From assembly GCA_023362775.1 (NCBI GenBank), contig JALMGJ010000019.1, positions 4,667,501 through 4,731,500 of the forward strand: DNA of 64,000 bases, written 5' to 3'. Position numbers and translations under genes: made by a program. Source of the DNA: Charina bottae (Eukaryota; Chordata; Lepidosauria; Squamata; Charinaidae). How positions within the stretch are numbered: position 1 is the first letter of the stretch; each line of letters starts with the position of its first letter. The notes under the pieces were generated by a model. That model searched no databases, was not told where the DNA came from, and saw only the letters and a program-made list of their open reading frames with translations. Below, in pieces: positions 45,931-54,935 of the stretch.

Positions 45931-47434
45931 TGTAACAGGTTTCTAAGACACAGGTATGCATAGGTGATAAGGATGGATCAGAGGATGGGAGAAGTGTGAT
46001 TTAATACATATATGAGACTAGTAATATCCTGAAATCAGACAGCTATGGTGAATCACTCTGTCTCAGCTGGATTCAAATCAAAGGATGAAAAAGTATGTTT
46101 GGTAAAAAAATGGAATGTGGGGCAGATAGCACACAGCAGAATCTTATGGGGAAATGATTTAAAGGCAGGGATAATTCAAATGAACAGAACTTTCTTTAAC
46201 AGTGTCAGTCAGTCCTTAGAGAAAATAAACAAAATATGAGGGATAAATTGCAGACTGATAAATAGAGTTTTCTGAATTCTAGAGGGCCCAACAAAATTAG
46301 AATGAGTCAGATGGCATCTAATGGCATTCAACTGCACAACTAAGCAAATATTTGCACATGTACTTGCTTGTTTGCTTATATATAATGAGCCAAAATCATT
46401 GCCTTTCATTTACTCTAGGGATGCATGATTTTTATTTTTATTTTTGGTAATGCTGTGAGCAAACTTTTCTCAGTGAGGTTGTCTGCAGAAATGCAAGACC
46501 CCCACATCAGCTATCATATTTCCATCCCGAAGGCAAGCTGAAGCTGAGATTTTCCCTCATGACTTGAGAAGTTCCATTTCACAACCTTAAATGGAGATAA
46601 TATCAGGGTCTGTCAAGTGCCCTCAGGAAACCACAAGCTCACAGCACTGTTTTTCTTCTGCTACATCAGCAGCAATTCAGTGACACAAATACACATCTAA
46701 AAATGCTTTGTAGCATCTTCTTTTTAGGAAAAAAAAAGTACAAAATCACTGTGAAAGTACTGAAGGTAGCATGAAGCATTATGCTTGCTAAGGCAAGGAA
46801 CGACATGGAGTCCACTTCTAATTCTGCATATAAAAGTGGGGCTGTGCTCCAACTTAATGTAAACCATGAACCTGGCACAAATAGGTGCAATTTGGAGTAG
46901 TTTTTAGCTTAGTTGAAGTGGGACATAAAGCTCTAATTTGCTCTGCCTCCGATTCTAAATCCTCTGGGATGAACTAGGTCAGATACATCATTTGGACATT
47001 ATGAAATGCCCTATTTTTTCCTGGATTAAAATACTTTGGTGGGGTGGGGAGGAAAAGGAGTATATTACATTCAGTGACTAATATCTGCTCTCATATATGA
47101 CCATTTCTGACTCTAACAATAAGACTATCATTGATTGTCCCAATCACAGCATCTCAAGGTGGTAGGGATAGGGTGGAGATGACTTGTAAAACACCCCCCT
47201 TACTTTAACTATTTTCTCATCAAACTGTACTAATCTTTTACTTTTAGAGATTGGCCATGTTACAGAGACTGGCTGTTAAAGAACGAAGGACTCTGTTTAT
47301 TATCTTTTTTTTCCTCCTTGGCCTTTATTCCAGACATTTTCAATCCATTCATGAAGTGGCATAATTTTTTTCTTGCCAAAATTCAGCACAGATTTTCTTC
47401 TCTATAGGATCAATTTCCATTGCAAATTTCTTTG
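45931..47434. other. Unassigned single-copy DNA
   Basis: No recognisable gene or element. Confidence 0.5.
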
Positions 47435-47540
47435 ACTTCTTGGACTTCCGGGTGGAAACATGGCAGACTAGCACGTCTCTGCAAAACAGCAGGGGTGATG
47501 CAGAGGCAAAGACAGATGGATATGCCGGAGCTAATGGAGT
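47435..47540 (+). other. LINE 5'-UTR-like start
   Basis: 'cttggacttccgggtgg' runs into 'aaacatggcagactagcacg', an ETS-like CCGG and an ATGGC motif that resemble the first bases of GC-rich LINE 5' UTRs. Apparently related 5'-UTR-like text continues after 49310. The family is not identified. Confidence 0.35.
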
Positions 47541-47640
47541 GTCAGCCTTACGAGTTAGACCAGACAGGAAACAAGACCAGATGAGCTAATTCTACTTTAT
47601 TGTAAGGTTACATTAACAGAATCTTGCAAGTCTGAAAGTA
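47541..47640 (-). mobile_element. Possible LTR end
   Basis: Read on the minus strand: a poly-A-signal-like ACAATAAAG (complement of 47598-47606), then about 60 bp including 'tgtttcctgtctgg', ending CTGACA at 47541. This resembles the R/U5 end of an LTR. No matching 5' end was found, so it is tentative. Confidence 0.3.
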
Positions 47641-47669
47641 CATTTCTCTCCCCCCCCCCCCCCAACCTG

Positions 47670-47924
47670 GTGCCTTTACAGCCCATGAAGCTGGAAGAAG
47701 TCCAGCTGGAACAGTCTTCAGAGTCCTGCCCTGTAGCCACTGCAGAACCAGAGCAAGAGCCTTGCATCATCATTTCGGAATTGACCCCAGCTGCTTCGGA
47801 ATCTCAAGTCGCTCCTTCGCCAAGTCAAAAGGGGTCTTTCATTGGACTCCAGCCAATAGCGTTCTCAGAGCTTCAGTCCCATCTCGCCCAGCTGCTTCAG
47901 CCCAGTTTCGTCCTGCAGCCATAG
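47670..47924 (+). CDS. Gln/Glu/Pro-rich 84-codon frame before the repeat array
   Basis: The ATG at 47685 (MKLEEVQLEQSSESC) lies 40 bp after a C14 run. The peptide is rich in Glu, Gln, Ser and Pro and has no known domain. It ends at a TAG (47922) just before the 72-bp array begins in another frame. The composition is like the low-complexity start of a transposon-borne or structural protein. A frameshift could once have joined it to the array. Treat as hypothetical. Confidence 0.25.
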   Translation: MPLQPMKLEEVQLEQSSESCPVATAEPEQEPCIIISELTPAASESQVAPSPSQKGSFIGLQPIAFSELQSHLAQLLQPSFVLQP

Positions 47925-48979
47925 TCAAGCAAACCCTTGCTAATTCAGCTAAATTTTATCAGTTTGCTCCCGGGCAGTCTTTTCATGCTAATCTAGTGCA
48001 GTTGCGTTTCATTGTTCCAGAAGTACCTTGCCTAGTTTTGCCAGTCCAGCCTCAGTATTGGCTTGTTGATCCAGAAGAACCTTATCCAGGGAATCCAGTC
48101 CAGCCTTGTCTTGCAGTTCCAGCCCAGTGTTGTCCTGTCACTGCAGAAGGACCTTGTCCAGTGAATCCAGTCCCGTCTTGCCTTGCAATTCCAGTCCAGT
48201 ATTGTCCTGTTATTCCAGAAGGACCTTGCCCAATGGATCCAGTCCAGCCTTGCCTTGCAGTTCCAGTCCAGAGTTACCCTGTCACTCCAGAAGAACCTTG
48301 TCCAGTGGATCCAGTCCAGCCTTGCCTTGCAGTTCCAGCCCAGTGTTGTCCTGTCACTGCAGAAGGACCTTGTCCAGTGAATCCAGTCCCGTCTTGCCTT
48401 GCAATTCCAGTCCAGAGTTACCCTGTTATTCCAGAAGGACCTTGCCCAGTGGATCCAGTCCAGCCTTGCCTTGCAGTTCCAGTCCAGAGTTACCCTGTCA
48501 CTCCAGAAGAACCTTGTCCAGTGGATCCAGTCCAGCCTTGCCTTGCAGTTCCAGCCCAGTGTTGTCCTGTCACTGCAGAAGGACCTTGTCCAGTGAATCC
48601 AGTCCCGTCTTGCCTTGCAATTCCAGTCCAGAGTTACCCTGTTATTCCAGAAGGACCTTGCCCAATGGATCCAGTCCAGCCTTGCCTTGCAGTTCCAGTC
48701 CAGAGTTACCCTGTTATTCCAGAAGGACCTTGCCCAGTGGATCCAGTCCAGCCTTGCCTTGCAATTCCAGTCCAGTATTGTCCTGTTATTCCAGAAGGAC
48801 CTTGCCCAGTGGATCCAGTCCAGCCTTGCCTTGCAGTTCCAGTCCAGAGTTACCCTGTTATTCCAGAAGGACCTTGCCCAGTGGATCCAGTCCAGCCTTG
48901 CCTTGCAGTTCCAGTCCAGATTTGCCCTGTCACTCCAGAAGAACCTTGTCCAGTGGATCCAGTCCATCTTGTCTTGTAA
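47762..48979 (+). CDS. 405-codon repetitive Pro/Val/Cys-rich frame
   Basis: The C-terminal three quarters consist of 24-residue units, CLAVPVQ..PV.PE.PCPVDPVQP, in about twelve clean copies after one degenerate copy. Each unit keeps two Cys and about seven Pro. The first 90 residues are not repetitive. The start given is the first ATG-like position and is arbitrary. The other two plus frames, and one minus frame (48032-49057), are also nearly open through the array. That follows from a 72-bp unit free of stops and argues against reading this frame as proven coding. No signal peptide is visible. A 'gtaaataaaac' poly-A-like signal follows at 49236. Unknown product, if any. Confidence 0.3.
   Translation: MHHHFGIDPSCFGISSRSFAKSKGVFHWTPANSVLRASVPSRPAASAQFRPAAIVKQTLANSAKFYQFAPGQSFHANLVQLRFIVPEVPCLVLPVQPQYWLVDPEEPYPGNPVQPCLAVPAQCCPVTAEGPCPVNPVPSCLAIPVQYCPVIPEGPCPMDPVQPCLAVPVQSYPVTPEEPCPVDPVQPCLAVPAQCCPVTAEGPCPVNPVPSCLAIPVQSYPVIPEGPCPVDPVQPCLAVPVQSYPVTPEEPCPVDPVQPCLAVPAQCCPVTAEGPCPVNPVPSCLAIPVQSYPVIPEGPCPMDPVQPCLAVPVQSYPVIPEGPCPVDPVQPCLAIPVQYCPVIPEGPCPVDPVQPCLAVPVQSYPVIPEGPCPVDPVQPCLAVPVQICPVTPEEPCPVDPVHLVL
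48028..48979 (+). repeat. 72-bp minisatellite with 216-bp higher-order period
   Basis: Twelve complete 72-bp units plus flanking partial ones contain 'ccttgccttgcagttccag', 'gaaccttgtccagtgg' and 'atccagtccag'. Three unit types recur in order (types reading AVPAQCC, AIPVQSY and AVPVQSY in translation), so the block repeats every 216 bp three times (units 2-10). A more uniform stretch follows (units 10-13). Units hardly differ in length, and all observed differences are substitutions. Confidence 0.92.
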
Positions 48980-49049
48980 TCCAGTCCAGCCCTGCCTCAG
49001 TGCTTCAGAAGACCCTGCCTTGAAGTGAAACCAGTTTAGTCCTGAAGTT

Positions 49050-49330
49050 CCAGTCATCCTTGTATCATAGCTTCAAAGGACTTTGGTCTTTTTAACTTGT
49101 TGTGATCACTAGCCATTGTTACCGCAGAGCCGCCAAGCCTTTCAAGTGCATCCTGCTGTGTAGTCCAGTTGATCCAAGTCGAATTACAGTTATGTGCTTA
49201 AAGGACTTTTGCCATTTGTAAACAGTTTTAATTGTAAATAAAACTATTTCCTTAAAGAGTTCTGGAGGTCTCATACTCTGAAAAGAACACTCAGCTGATT
49301 TTTATCTGACCATTTCTTGGTTGCATCTCA
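49050..49330 (+). other. Unique flank of the minisatellite locus with poly-A signal
   Basis: 'ttgtaaacagttttaattg' and 'taaataaaactatttcc' look like a transcript 3' end. The following 'aaagagttctggaggtctc' resembles the end of an LTR or retroposed transcript. Nothing more specific can be said. Confidence 0.3.
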
Positions 49331-49968
49331 TTGCCCTGTCTCCGAAGGTCATTCCCATATACCATTACATGGAGATTCTCTGGATAAGGAGAAGCCATGA
49401 GATCGCCCACATGAGCTCTGGGCAGCTCCTCACAAGGAAGCCCACAGGGTCAGGAGAGACTCTGAAGGCGACCTGTGAGTAGAGCGCCAGTAGCCGTGGA
49501 AGAAGACATCATGGTCACAGCCTTGTGCAAAGCCTGTTTAAAGGACATGGCACTGCCCAATCCACTTTCTGAAGCACGGTTAAATGGGGCAAATTGAAAG
49601 TGTAAAGAGACCTTCAGAGCAGTAGAGCACCAAAACCCACCTCGGTGAGTGTGCCTTCGATTCAGAACAGATTAAAATAAACAGGAAGGAGCCCATTACA
49701 AAGATTTAAAAATAATTAAATGCAAAAAACTTACTGGGGTTTTGGAATAAGAAAGTTTATCACTACAACGAGGGCTGGAGCCTGGGTGACTCTAGAAGAC
49801 GACGAGGCTGGAAGTAAGCAGATCAAGGAACGGAAAGGGGCGGCGGGTGGTCGAGATGGGGGCAGGGAAGGGTAGGGATCCCATGTGACGATGTTTACGC
49901 AAGCGTGCTTTACCTACCCACTTTGTAACATATTTGGTTCTGCTGGGGGCGGGGAAGGGATCTTGACA
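49331..49968. other. Unassigned, perhaps LINE 5'-UTR-like
   Basis: Moderately GC-rich text with several short G-rich words and no long frame. It could be the continuation of the LINE-like start at 47435 after the inserted minisatellite locus. No motif proves this. Confidence 0.3.
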
Positions 49969-50406
49969 GGCCAGGGAAGGCGCGCGGGCGGAGCTGCCTG
50001 CCTGGCACTTGGGCGCTCCGGCTGGGGTACAGCGGGACGGGAGCTCCGCCCGCGTGCCTTCCCTGGCCGGTCCTCGCGGGCCGCCGGCGATGCTCCCGTC
50101 CCGCTGCACCCCAGCCAGAGTGCCCGAGTGCCAGGCAGGCAGTTCCGCCTGCGCAGTCGTGGCAGCGGGCATGGCGGCGGCAGGCACTGCAGCGGGCATC
50201 GTGGCAGCAGGCCCTAAGTGTGCACGATTGGCCCCCGCCCGCAAACCCCGCCCCCTTCCACGCAATTGGCCCCTGCCCGCAAACGGCGCCCCCTTCCACG
50301 CGATTGTCCCCCGCCTGCAAACCCCGCCCCCTGGCTCTCGAGCATGTCAAAATGCCCTGGAGCATGTCAAAATGGCTCCTGGCATAAAAAAGTTTGCCGA
50401 CCCCTG
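49969..50406. mobile_element. GC-rich block with interleaved inverted repeats, hAT-like right end
   Basis: The right border AAAAAGTTTGCCGACCCCTG (50387-50406) has the form of a hAT terminal repeat. Inside are two inverted pairs in X-Y-X'-Y' order: 49969-49995 with 50042-50068 (27 bp, one mismatch) and 49996-50042 with 50094-50140 (47 bp, four mismatches). Three 38-bp direct repeats (50226-50339) follow. CpG density is very high. The block abuts a Sauria SINE at 50407, so it probably inserted there. The left terminal repeat was not found. Open frames on both strands are compositional. Confidence 0.6.
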
Positions 50407-50573
50407 GGGTAGGTAGTAGCGTTCCGCGTGCATCATGCTGGCCACATGACCACGGAAGCGTCTTCAGACAACGCTGCTCTTCGGCTAACAAACGGAGATG
50501 AGCACCGGCCCCTAGAGTCAGACACGACTGCACAAATGTGCGGGGGGAGCCTTTACTTTTACCTTTATCTACC
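50407..50573 (+). mobile_element. Sauria-type SINE, 3' half only
   Basis: It starts inside the SINE body ('gggtaggtagtagcgttcc') and runs to the AGTCAGACACGACTG region and tail ('cctttacttttacctttat'). The tRNA-like head is missing at the junction with the GC-rich block. Confidence 0.85.
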
Positions 50574-50658
50574 CCTTCCCTGGATGACATGTTCAAGTGG
50601 TGGCTGAGACAACATAGTGATATTTCGGTCTGGATTCCTGAAGAGAAAAAAGTTCTAG

Positions 50659-51017
50659 TAAAGGTAAAGGTACCCCCCGCACATTTGTGCAGTCGTGTCC
50701 GACTCTAGGGGCTGGTGCTCATCTCTGTTTGTTAGCCGAAGAGCCAGCGTTGTCCGAAGACGCTTCCACGGTCATGTGGCCGCATGACACGTGTGGAACG
50801 CTGTTACCTACCCACCGAAGTGGTACCTATTCATCTACTTGCATTTGCATGCTTTCGAATTGCTAGGTTGGCGAGAGCTGGAGCTAGTGTGGGAGCTCAC
50901 TCCGCATGCAGGGCTAGGGATTCGAACCTCCGAACTTGCAATCTTCCAGTCAACAAGCCTGGCGTCTTACCCGCTGAGCCACCACTATATGAAAAAAATA
51001 TGAAAAAAAAAAATCCT
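50659..51017 (-). mobile_element. Sauria-type SINE, full length with 5' extension
   Basis: A perfect 15-bp duplication, AGAAAAAAGTTCTAG, lies at 50644-50658 and 51018-51032. The tail is at the left, and the tRNA head ends near 50982. The duplication lies about 35 bp beyond the head, after A-rich 'atatgaaaaaaatatg'. The extra bases are either 5' transduced or added at integration. Confidence 0.88.
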
Positions 51018-51032
51018 AGAAAAAAGTTCTAG

Positions 51033-51597
51033 GAATCCATAAATTTATGGGGCACAGCCATCCTATGCATTATTTCATTCTAGAAATACCTCAGCAGTAT
51101 GTGTAGGATGCAAAGGCAACTTTGGAAATGAATTTGATGTTGGAAACTGGCATTTGCTCTACAGCATGCTAGCCTCCTATTAATTTTTTTTAATTAAAGA
51201 AATCTAAAGCATCAGAAGGGGTGTCACCAGGTGGGCTGGGCGGGTTGGTGTCTGTAGGCCCTGGGCTGAGACCAATTTAGTTCAGTCCCTGCAGCCCTAA
51301 AGTACAGAACGGTGTTGAGGCAACTGAGCATTTTCTGTCACAATAGCAGAAGCATCCAAACTCTCTCTCCCCGCCCCCCTCCCCCCAGTATGGAATTGTG
51401 AGAAACACCTGGTTGGCAAGCAAAGTATTTCTTAATGTTCTGTAAGCTCCTGGGTCTCTCAGACAAGCCTCATTAAAAATAATGGAGAACTGAAATGTGA
51501 GAAAAATAAATAAATAAAGCTGGGGATAAATAATGACACATTTGGCTGATCCAAAACAGTCAGTGACAAATGCTCCCAGAGAAAAATGTAAGGACTG
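51033..51597. other. Unassigned single-copy DNA
   Basis: No recognisable gene or element. Confidence 0.5.
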
Positions 51598-51620
51598 CTC
51601 TCTCTCTTTCTCTTTCTCTT

Positions 51621-51672
<52 letters not shown>

Positions 51673-51707
51673 ACACACACACACATACATACATACATAC
51701 ATACATA
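51598..51707. repeat. (CTTTCT)n(CT)n(CA)n(CATA)n microsatellite
   Basis: A compound tract. Open frames across it are artificial. Confidence 0.95.
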
Positions 51708-52020
51708 TCTGGATATAGACTATAATGAATCCTTTCTGAATTTCTTCCAAGGAAGCTACATGGGTGCATCCATGTCATCACCCAGAATAAAGCTAAACTT
51801 ACTACCCATTGACAAGCTCAGATGTCAGCAAGCATCTGGATGCTCCTAAAGCTAGTGCACTATATATAGTCACATAAAAGCACAGGGGCCCATGAGTTCA
51901 ATTCCCAGTAGAGGGTTTGAACCCCTTAGAAAAATCTGTGGCTATGCATGCCTAATTGAACCCAAGTAGGATGAAGCTGATTTTGTACTGCCTCCTGGTG
52001 GCTAATCTAAGTTAAAACAC
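51708..52020. other. Unassigned single-copy DNA
   Basis: No recognisable gene or element. Confidence 0.5.
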
Positions 52021-52033
52021 CACAGAGGATATG

Positions 52034-52381
52034 TCTGTAGCTTGAATCATGTCAACTGGATTTCTATTTTCTCAGTGGAAACGTTTCGCTCCTTATCCAA
52101 GGAGCTTCTTCAGTCTGAGCTTCTTCAGTCTGATCTTAACGATCCTCCTTTAGATGATAAAAGGACTTAAAAATAACATCTCAATATAACCATGACCTAG
52201 CCCCAGGTGTAAGGTCACACAGCTACCTAGGAACATATTTAGGATTCCCTTACCAACTTTGCTCAGACTGAAGAAGCTCCTTGGATAAGGAGCGAAATGT
52301 TTCCGCTGAGAAAATAGAAATCCAGTTGACATGATTCAAGCTACAGACAATTCCACCTGGATGACTGAGAACCTTCATAGA
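52034..52381. mobile_element. Penelope-like inverted-pair insertion (family A)
   Basis: A perfect 13-bp duplication, CACAGAGGATATG, lies at 52021-52033 and 52382-52394. The 348-bp insert has a minus-strand terminal piece (to about 52125). A short direct repeat ('gagcttcttcagtctga') follows, then a plus-strand 3' region of about 220 bp with CTGAAGA (52268-52274), a perfect 7-bp hairpin GCTCCTT/AAGGAGC and GAAA (52294-52297). Confidence 0.88.
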
Positions 52382-52430
52382 CACAGAGGATATGCACTGT
52401 GTAAAACAGAACTTTTTCCTTCCTCTAAGG

Positions 52431-52706
52431 CAGGGTTTCTTGGGTTCTGCGAGAAGTCACTAGGGGTTCCCTGGGAGATCATGATTTATTGAAAAAAATA
52501 TTTCAAATCTCGGCAGCTTCACATTATTAAAGAGTACGTTTCATTCTTTATTTTTAGTTTAAGAATATGTTAGTGGCCTACCCATGAAACGAATATAATA
52601 ATTTTGTAACTTCAGGTCTATATTGGAGCATGAATGTGCAGGGGTTCCCCGAGGCCTGAAAAATATTTCAAGGGTTCCTCCAGGGTCAAAAGGTTGAGAA
52701 AGATTG
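52431..52706. mobile_element. hAT-type non-autonomous element
   Basis: The 8-bp flanks CTCTAAGG (52423-52430) and CTCTAATG (52707-52714) differ by one base. The ends CAGGGTTTCTTGGG and, inverted, CAATCTTTCTCAACC give weak terminal repeats. The interior is AT-rich and non-coding. The fragment at 45053 is the same family. Confidence 0.7.
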
Positions 52707-52714
52707 CTCTAATG

Positions 52715-52905
52715 GGTGCAAGGGGAATGTCATGTAAAAACCTCATACTTAACATAGCATCTGTATGTCTCTAGTCTGAGACCTTAAGAAAAGAAAGGTG
52801 GATGGTATATACATTTCTAAAGAGACTCCAATCTCTTCTTAAAGATCTCCAGAGATGAAGAACCCACAGTCTCTGCAGTTAGTAAGATCTATAAAACAAT
52901 AGAAC
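52715..52905. other. Short unique spacer
   Basis: No recognisable feature. Confidence 0.5.
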
Positions 52906-52917
52906 AGTCTATCAGAA

Positions 52918-53135
52918 CTTAAAATAACATCTCAATATAACCATGACCTAGCCCCAGGTGTAAGGTCACACAGCTACCTAGAAACATATTTAGGATTCCC
53001 TTATCAACTTTGCTCAGACTGAAGAAGCTCCTTGGATAAGGAGCGAAACGTTTCCACTGAGAAAATAGAAATCCAGTTGACATGATTTAAGCTACAGACA
53101 ATTCCACCTGGATGACTGAGAACCTTCATAGACAT
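52918..53135 (+). mobile_element. Penelope-like single terminal insertion (family A)
   Basis: A perfect 12-bp duplication, AGTCTATCAGAA, lies at 52906-52917 and 53136-53147. The 218 bp match the plus half of the insertion at 52034-52381 almost base for base, with CTGAAGA (53019-53025), the same hairpin and GAAAC (53045-53049) followed by GTTT. The two copies start within a few bases of each other, so they share a 5' truncation point. Confidence 0.9.
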
Positions 53136-53147
53136 AGTCTATCAGAA

Positions 53148-53744
53148 AGTTTTTCCCTAGATTTAGAAGAAATCTGGTTAGCTGCAATCTATACCCAATA
53201 TTTCTCATCCTAGTTTCTCTAGCAGTGGGGAAGAGTTTCTGAACACCTTCCCTATGGCTCCTTTTTAATGTGCCTGAACAGTGATGTACCAATTCTTTAC
53301 TCCAAGATTACACATTCCAGCCTGTCTTCAGAGGGCATGTCCTCAAATCCTTCATCTGATTTCAGGATGCATTGCATCTTTCACTATCAAGCATTGGGTT
53401 CTATAGGTGCTCAGCAGTTTATGAAAAGACCTCCACCTCGCTATCGAGATAAAAATAAATTTACCTTCCTTTGTGAATAGGAAGTAATTCACAATTTTAT
53501 TCTGTTCTACCCTGAAGTTTAATGGTTGTCAAAGGGAAATATGCTTGAATAGATTTATGAATTGGAGGGGGGGGGAATCTGTTTTTGAAATAGGACAGAA
53601 AAGAACAAAACTTTAAGCTTTCCAAAATGATAGTTTTCATCTGAGATTGACATATATGGTAGATATATCTAAAATTTTGAACATATTGAACCTGAAGCTT
53701 CTAGGGACAAATATTACCATCGTAACCCATGATGATAGAATTCA
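53148..53744. other. Unassigned single-copy DNA
   Basis: No recognisable gene or element. Confidence 0.5.
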
Positions 53745-54025
53745 AGCATTTATTATTTATGTATTTTTCCAATTTCTATCACCGCCCATCTCCCCCGAAG
53801 GGTTTACAAAGAAATCAACAATTAAAATACATAAAATATAATACAATACAATACAAACACCATACAAGTAAAAAATCAATTAAGTATAAAATCCAAGGGG
53901 CGATAAGATCGTATTTAAAAGAGGGCTCTATGGGACCAGCCATCCCCAGGAGGAGCTGTTACCCTTCCCATCCCAGGCGACGCAGGAGAGCCAGGTCTTT
54001 AAATTCTTCCAGAACGCCAGAAATA
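53745..54025 (-). mobile_element. L2-clade LINE 3' end
   Basis: The left edge TTATTTATGTATTT is followed by 'caccgcccatctccccc'. The right edge carries 'gagccaggtctttaaattc', the reverse complement of the end of ORF2. It is truncated at its 5' side at 54025. Confidence 0.85.
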
Positions 54026-54716
54026 TATACCCAATATATATATTTGGATATACAGTATACCCAAATTCCACCTATGGATACAATGAGGTAAACATTTCTC
54101 TTTGTTTTCTCATCTTTATGAAGTTCTCAAGGACAAGGTTCTTGATTTTTTTTAAAAAAAAAACACTGTGTGGTATGAATTTAGGTGCTACTTCCTGGAC
54201 ATCATGATTGAAAATTCCATTTAGAAGCTACTGAGAAACCTTTTACACTGAGGTTTTAACCTTTGTCAAAGAATTCCCAAGATAAATTTTGGGGACTCAA
54301 GTTTCATTCAATCATCAAAGATAACTTCCAGCAAAACATTTTTTGGATAATTTTTGGTGAAACTAACTCCCTGTTTATTTCAAAAGAACTGAGTAGGTTC
54401 TGCATTGTCATGATTCATTTTCATCAACTTCACTTAGCAAAGCTGCTTTTCCTATGCTTATAGCTAGAAGAACAAAGCGATGCAGCAGGCTTGACATTGA
54501 AAATGACTTACATTGTGCTGTATCTCACATAGTACATAAAATGGAAAAGCCTGTGGCAAACAATCAATATCAGGGCTCACACCGATAAAACTTGAAGTAA
54601 ATAATTTGTGCTTAGGACAAAAACAATCTACATATCTGTATCTATATCTATTTACAAATGCTTGTTTTTAGCCACACTATTTTTTTTCTTGAAATTTGGT
54701 AAGCTTTTATTTGTTG
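54026..54716. other. Unassigned single-copy DNA
   Basis: No recognisable gene or element. Confidence 0.5.
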
Positions 54717-54717
54717 C

Positions 54718-54935
54718 AAAGAGAGAGACGGAGACGGAGACGGAGAGACGGAGAGACGGAGAGACGGAGAGACGGAGAGACGGAGAGACGGAGAGAGAGA
54801 GGAGAGGAGAGGAGAGGAGAGGAGAGGAGAGGAGAGGAGAGGAGAGGAGAGGAGAGGAGAGGAGAGGAGAGGAGAGGAGAGGAGAGGAGAAGAGAAGAGA
54901 AGAGAAGAGAAGAGAAGAGAAGAGAAGAGAAGAGG
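54718..54935. repeat. (GAGACG)n(GGAGA)n(AGAGA)n microsatellite
   Basis: Purine pentamers and related motifs fill about 215 bp and end directly at the LINE's 5' edge. The last part, AGAGAAG repeats, has the same motif as the LINE's own tail at 59366. Confidence 0.95.

Noticed and set aside
48032..49057. 341-codon antisense Trp/Asn/Arg-rich protein
   Set aside because: It is the complement of the 72-bp array, open because the unit has no stop in that frame. There is no independent support.
49792..50596. 157- to 228-codon frames in the GC-rich block
   Set aside because: They cross inverted repeats and a SINE and are open on both strands. Composition explains them.
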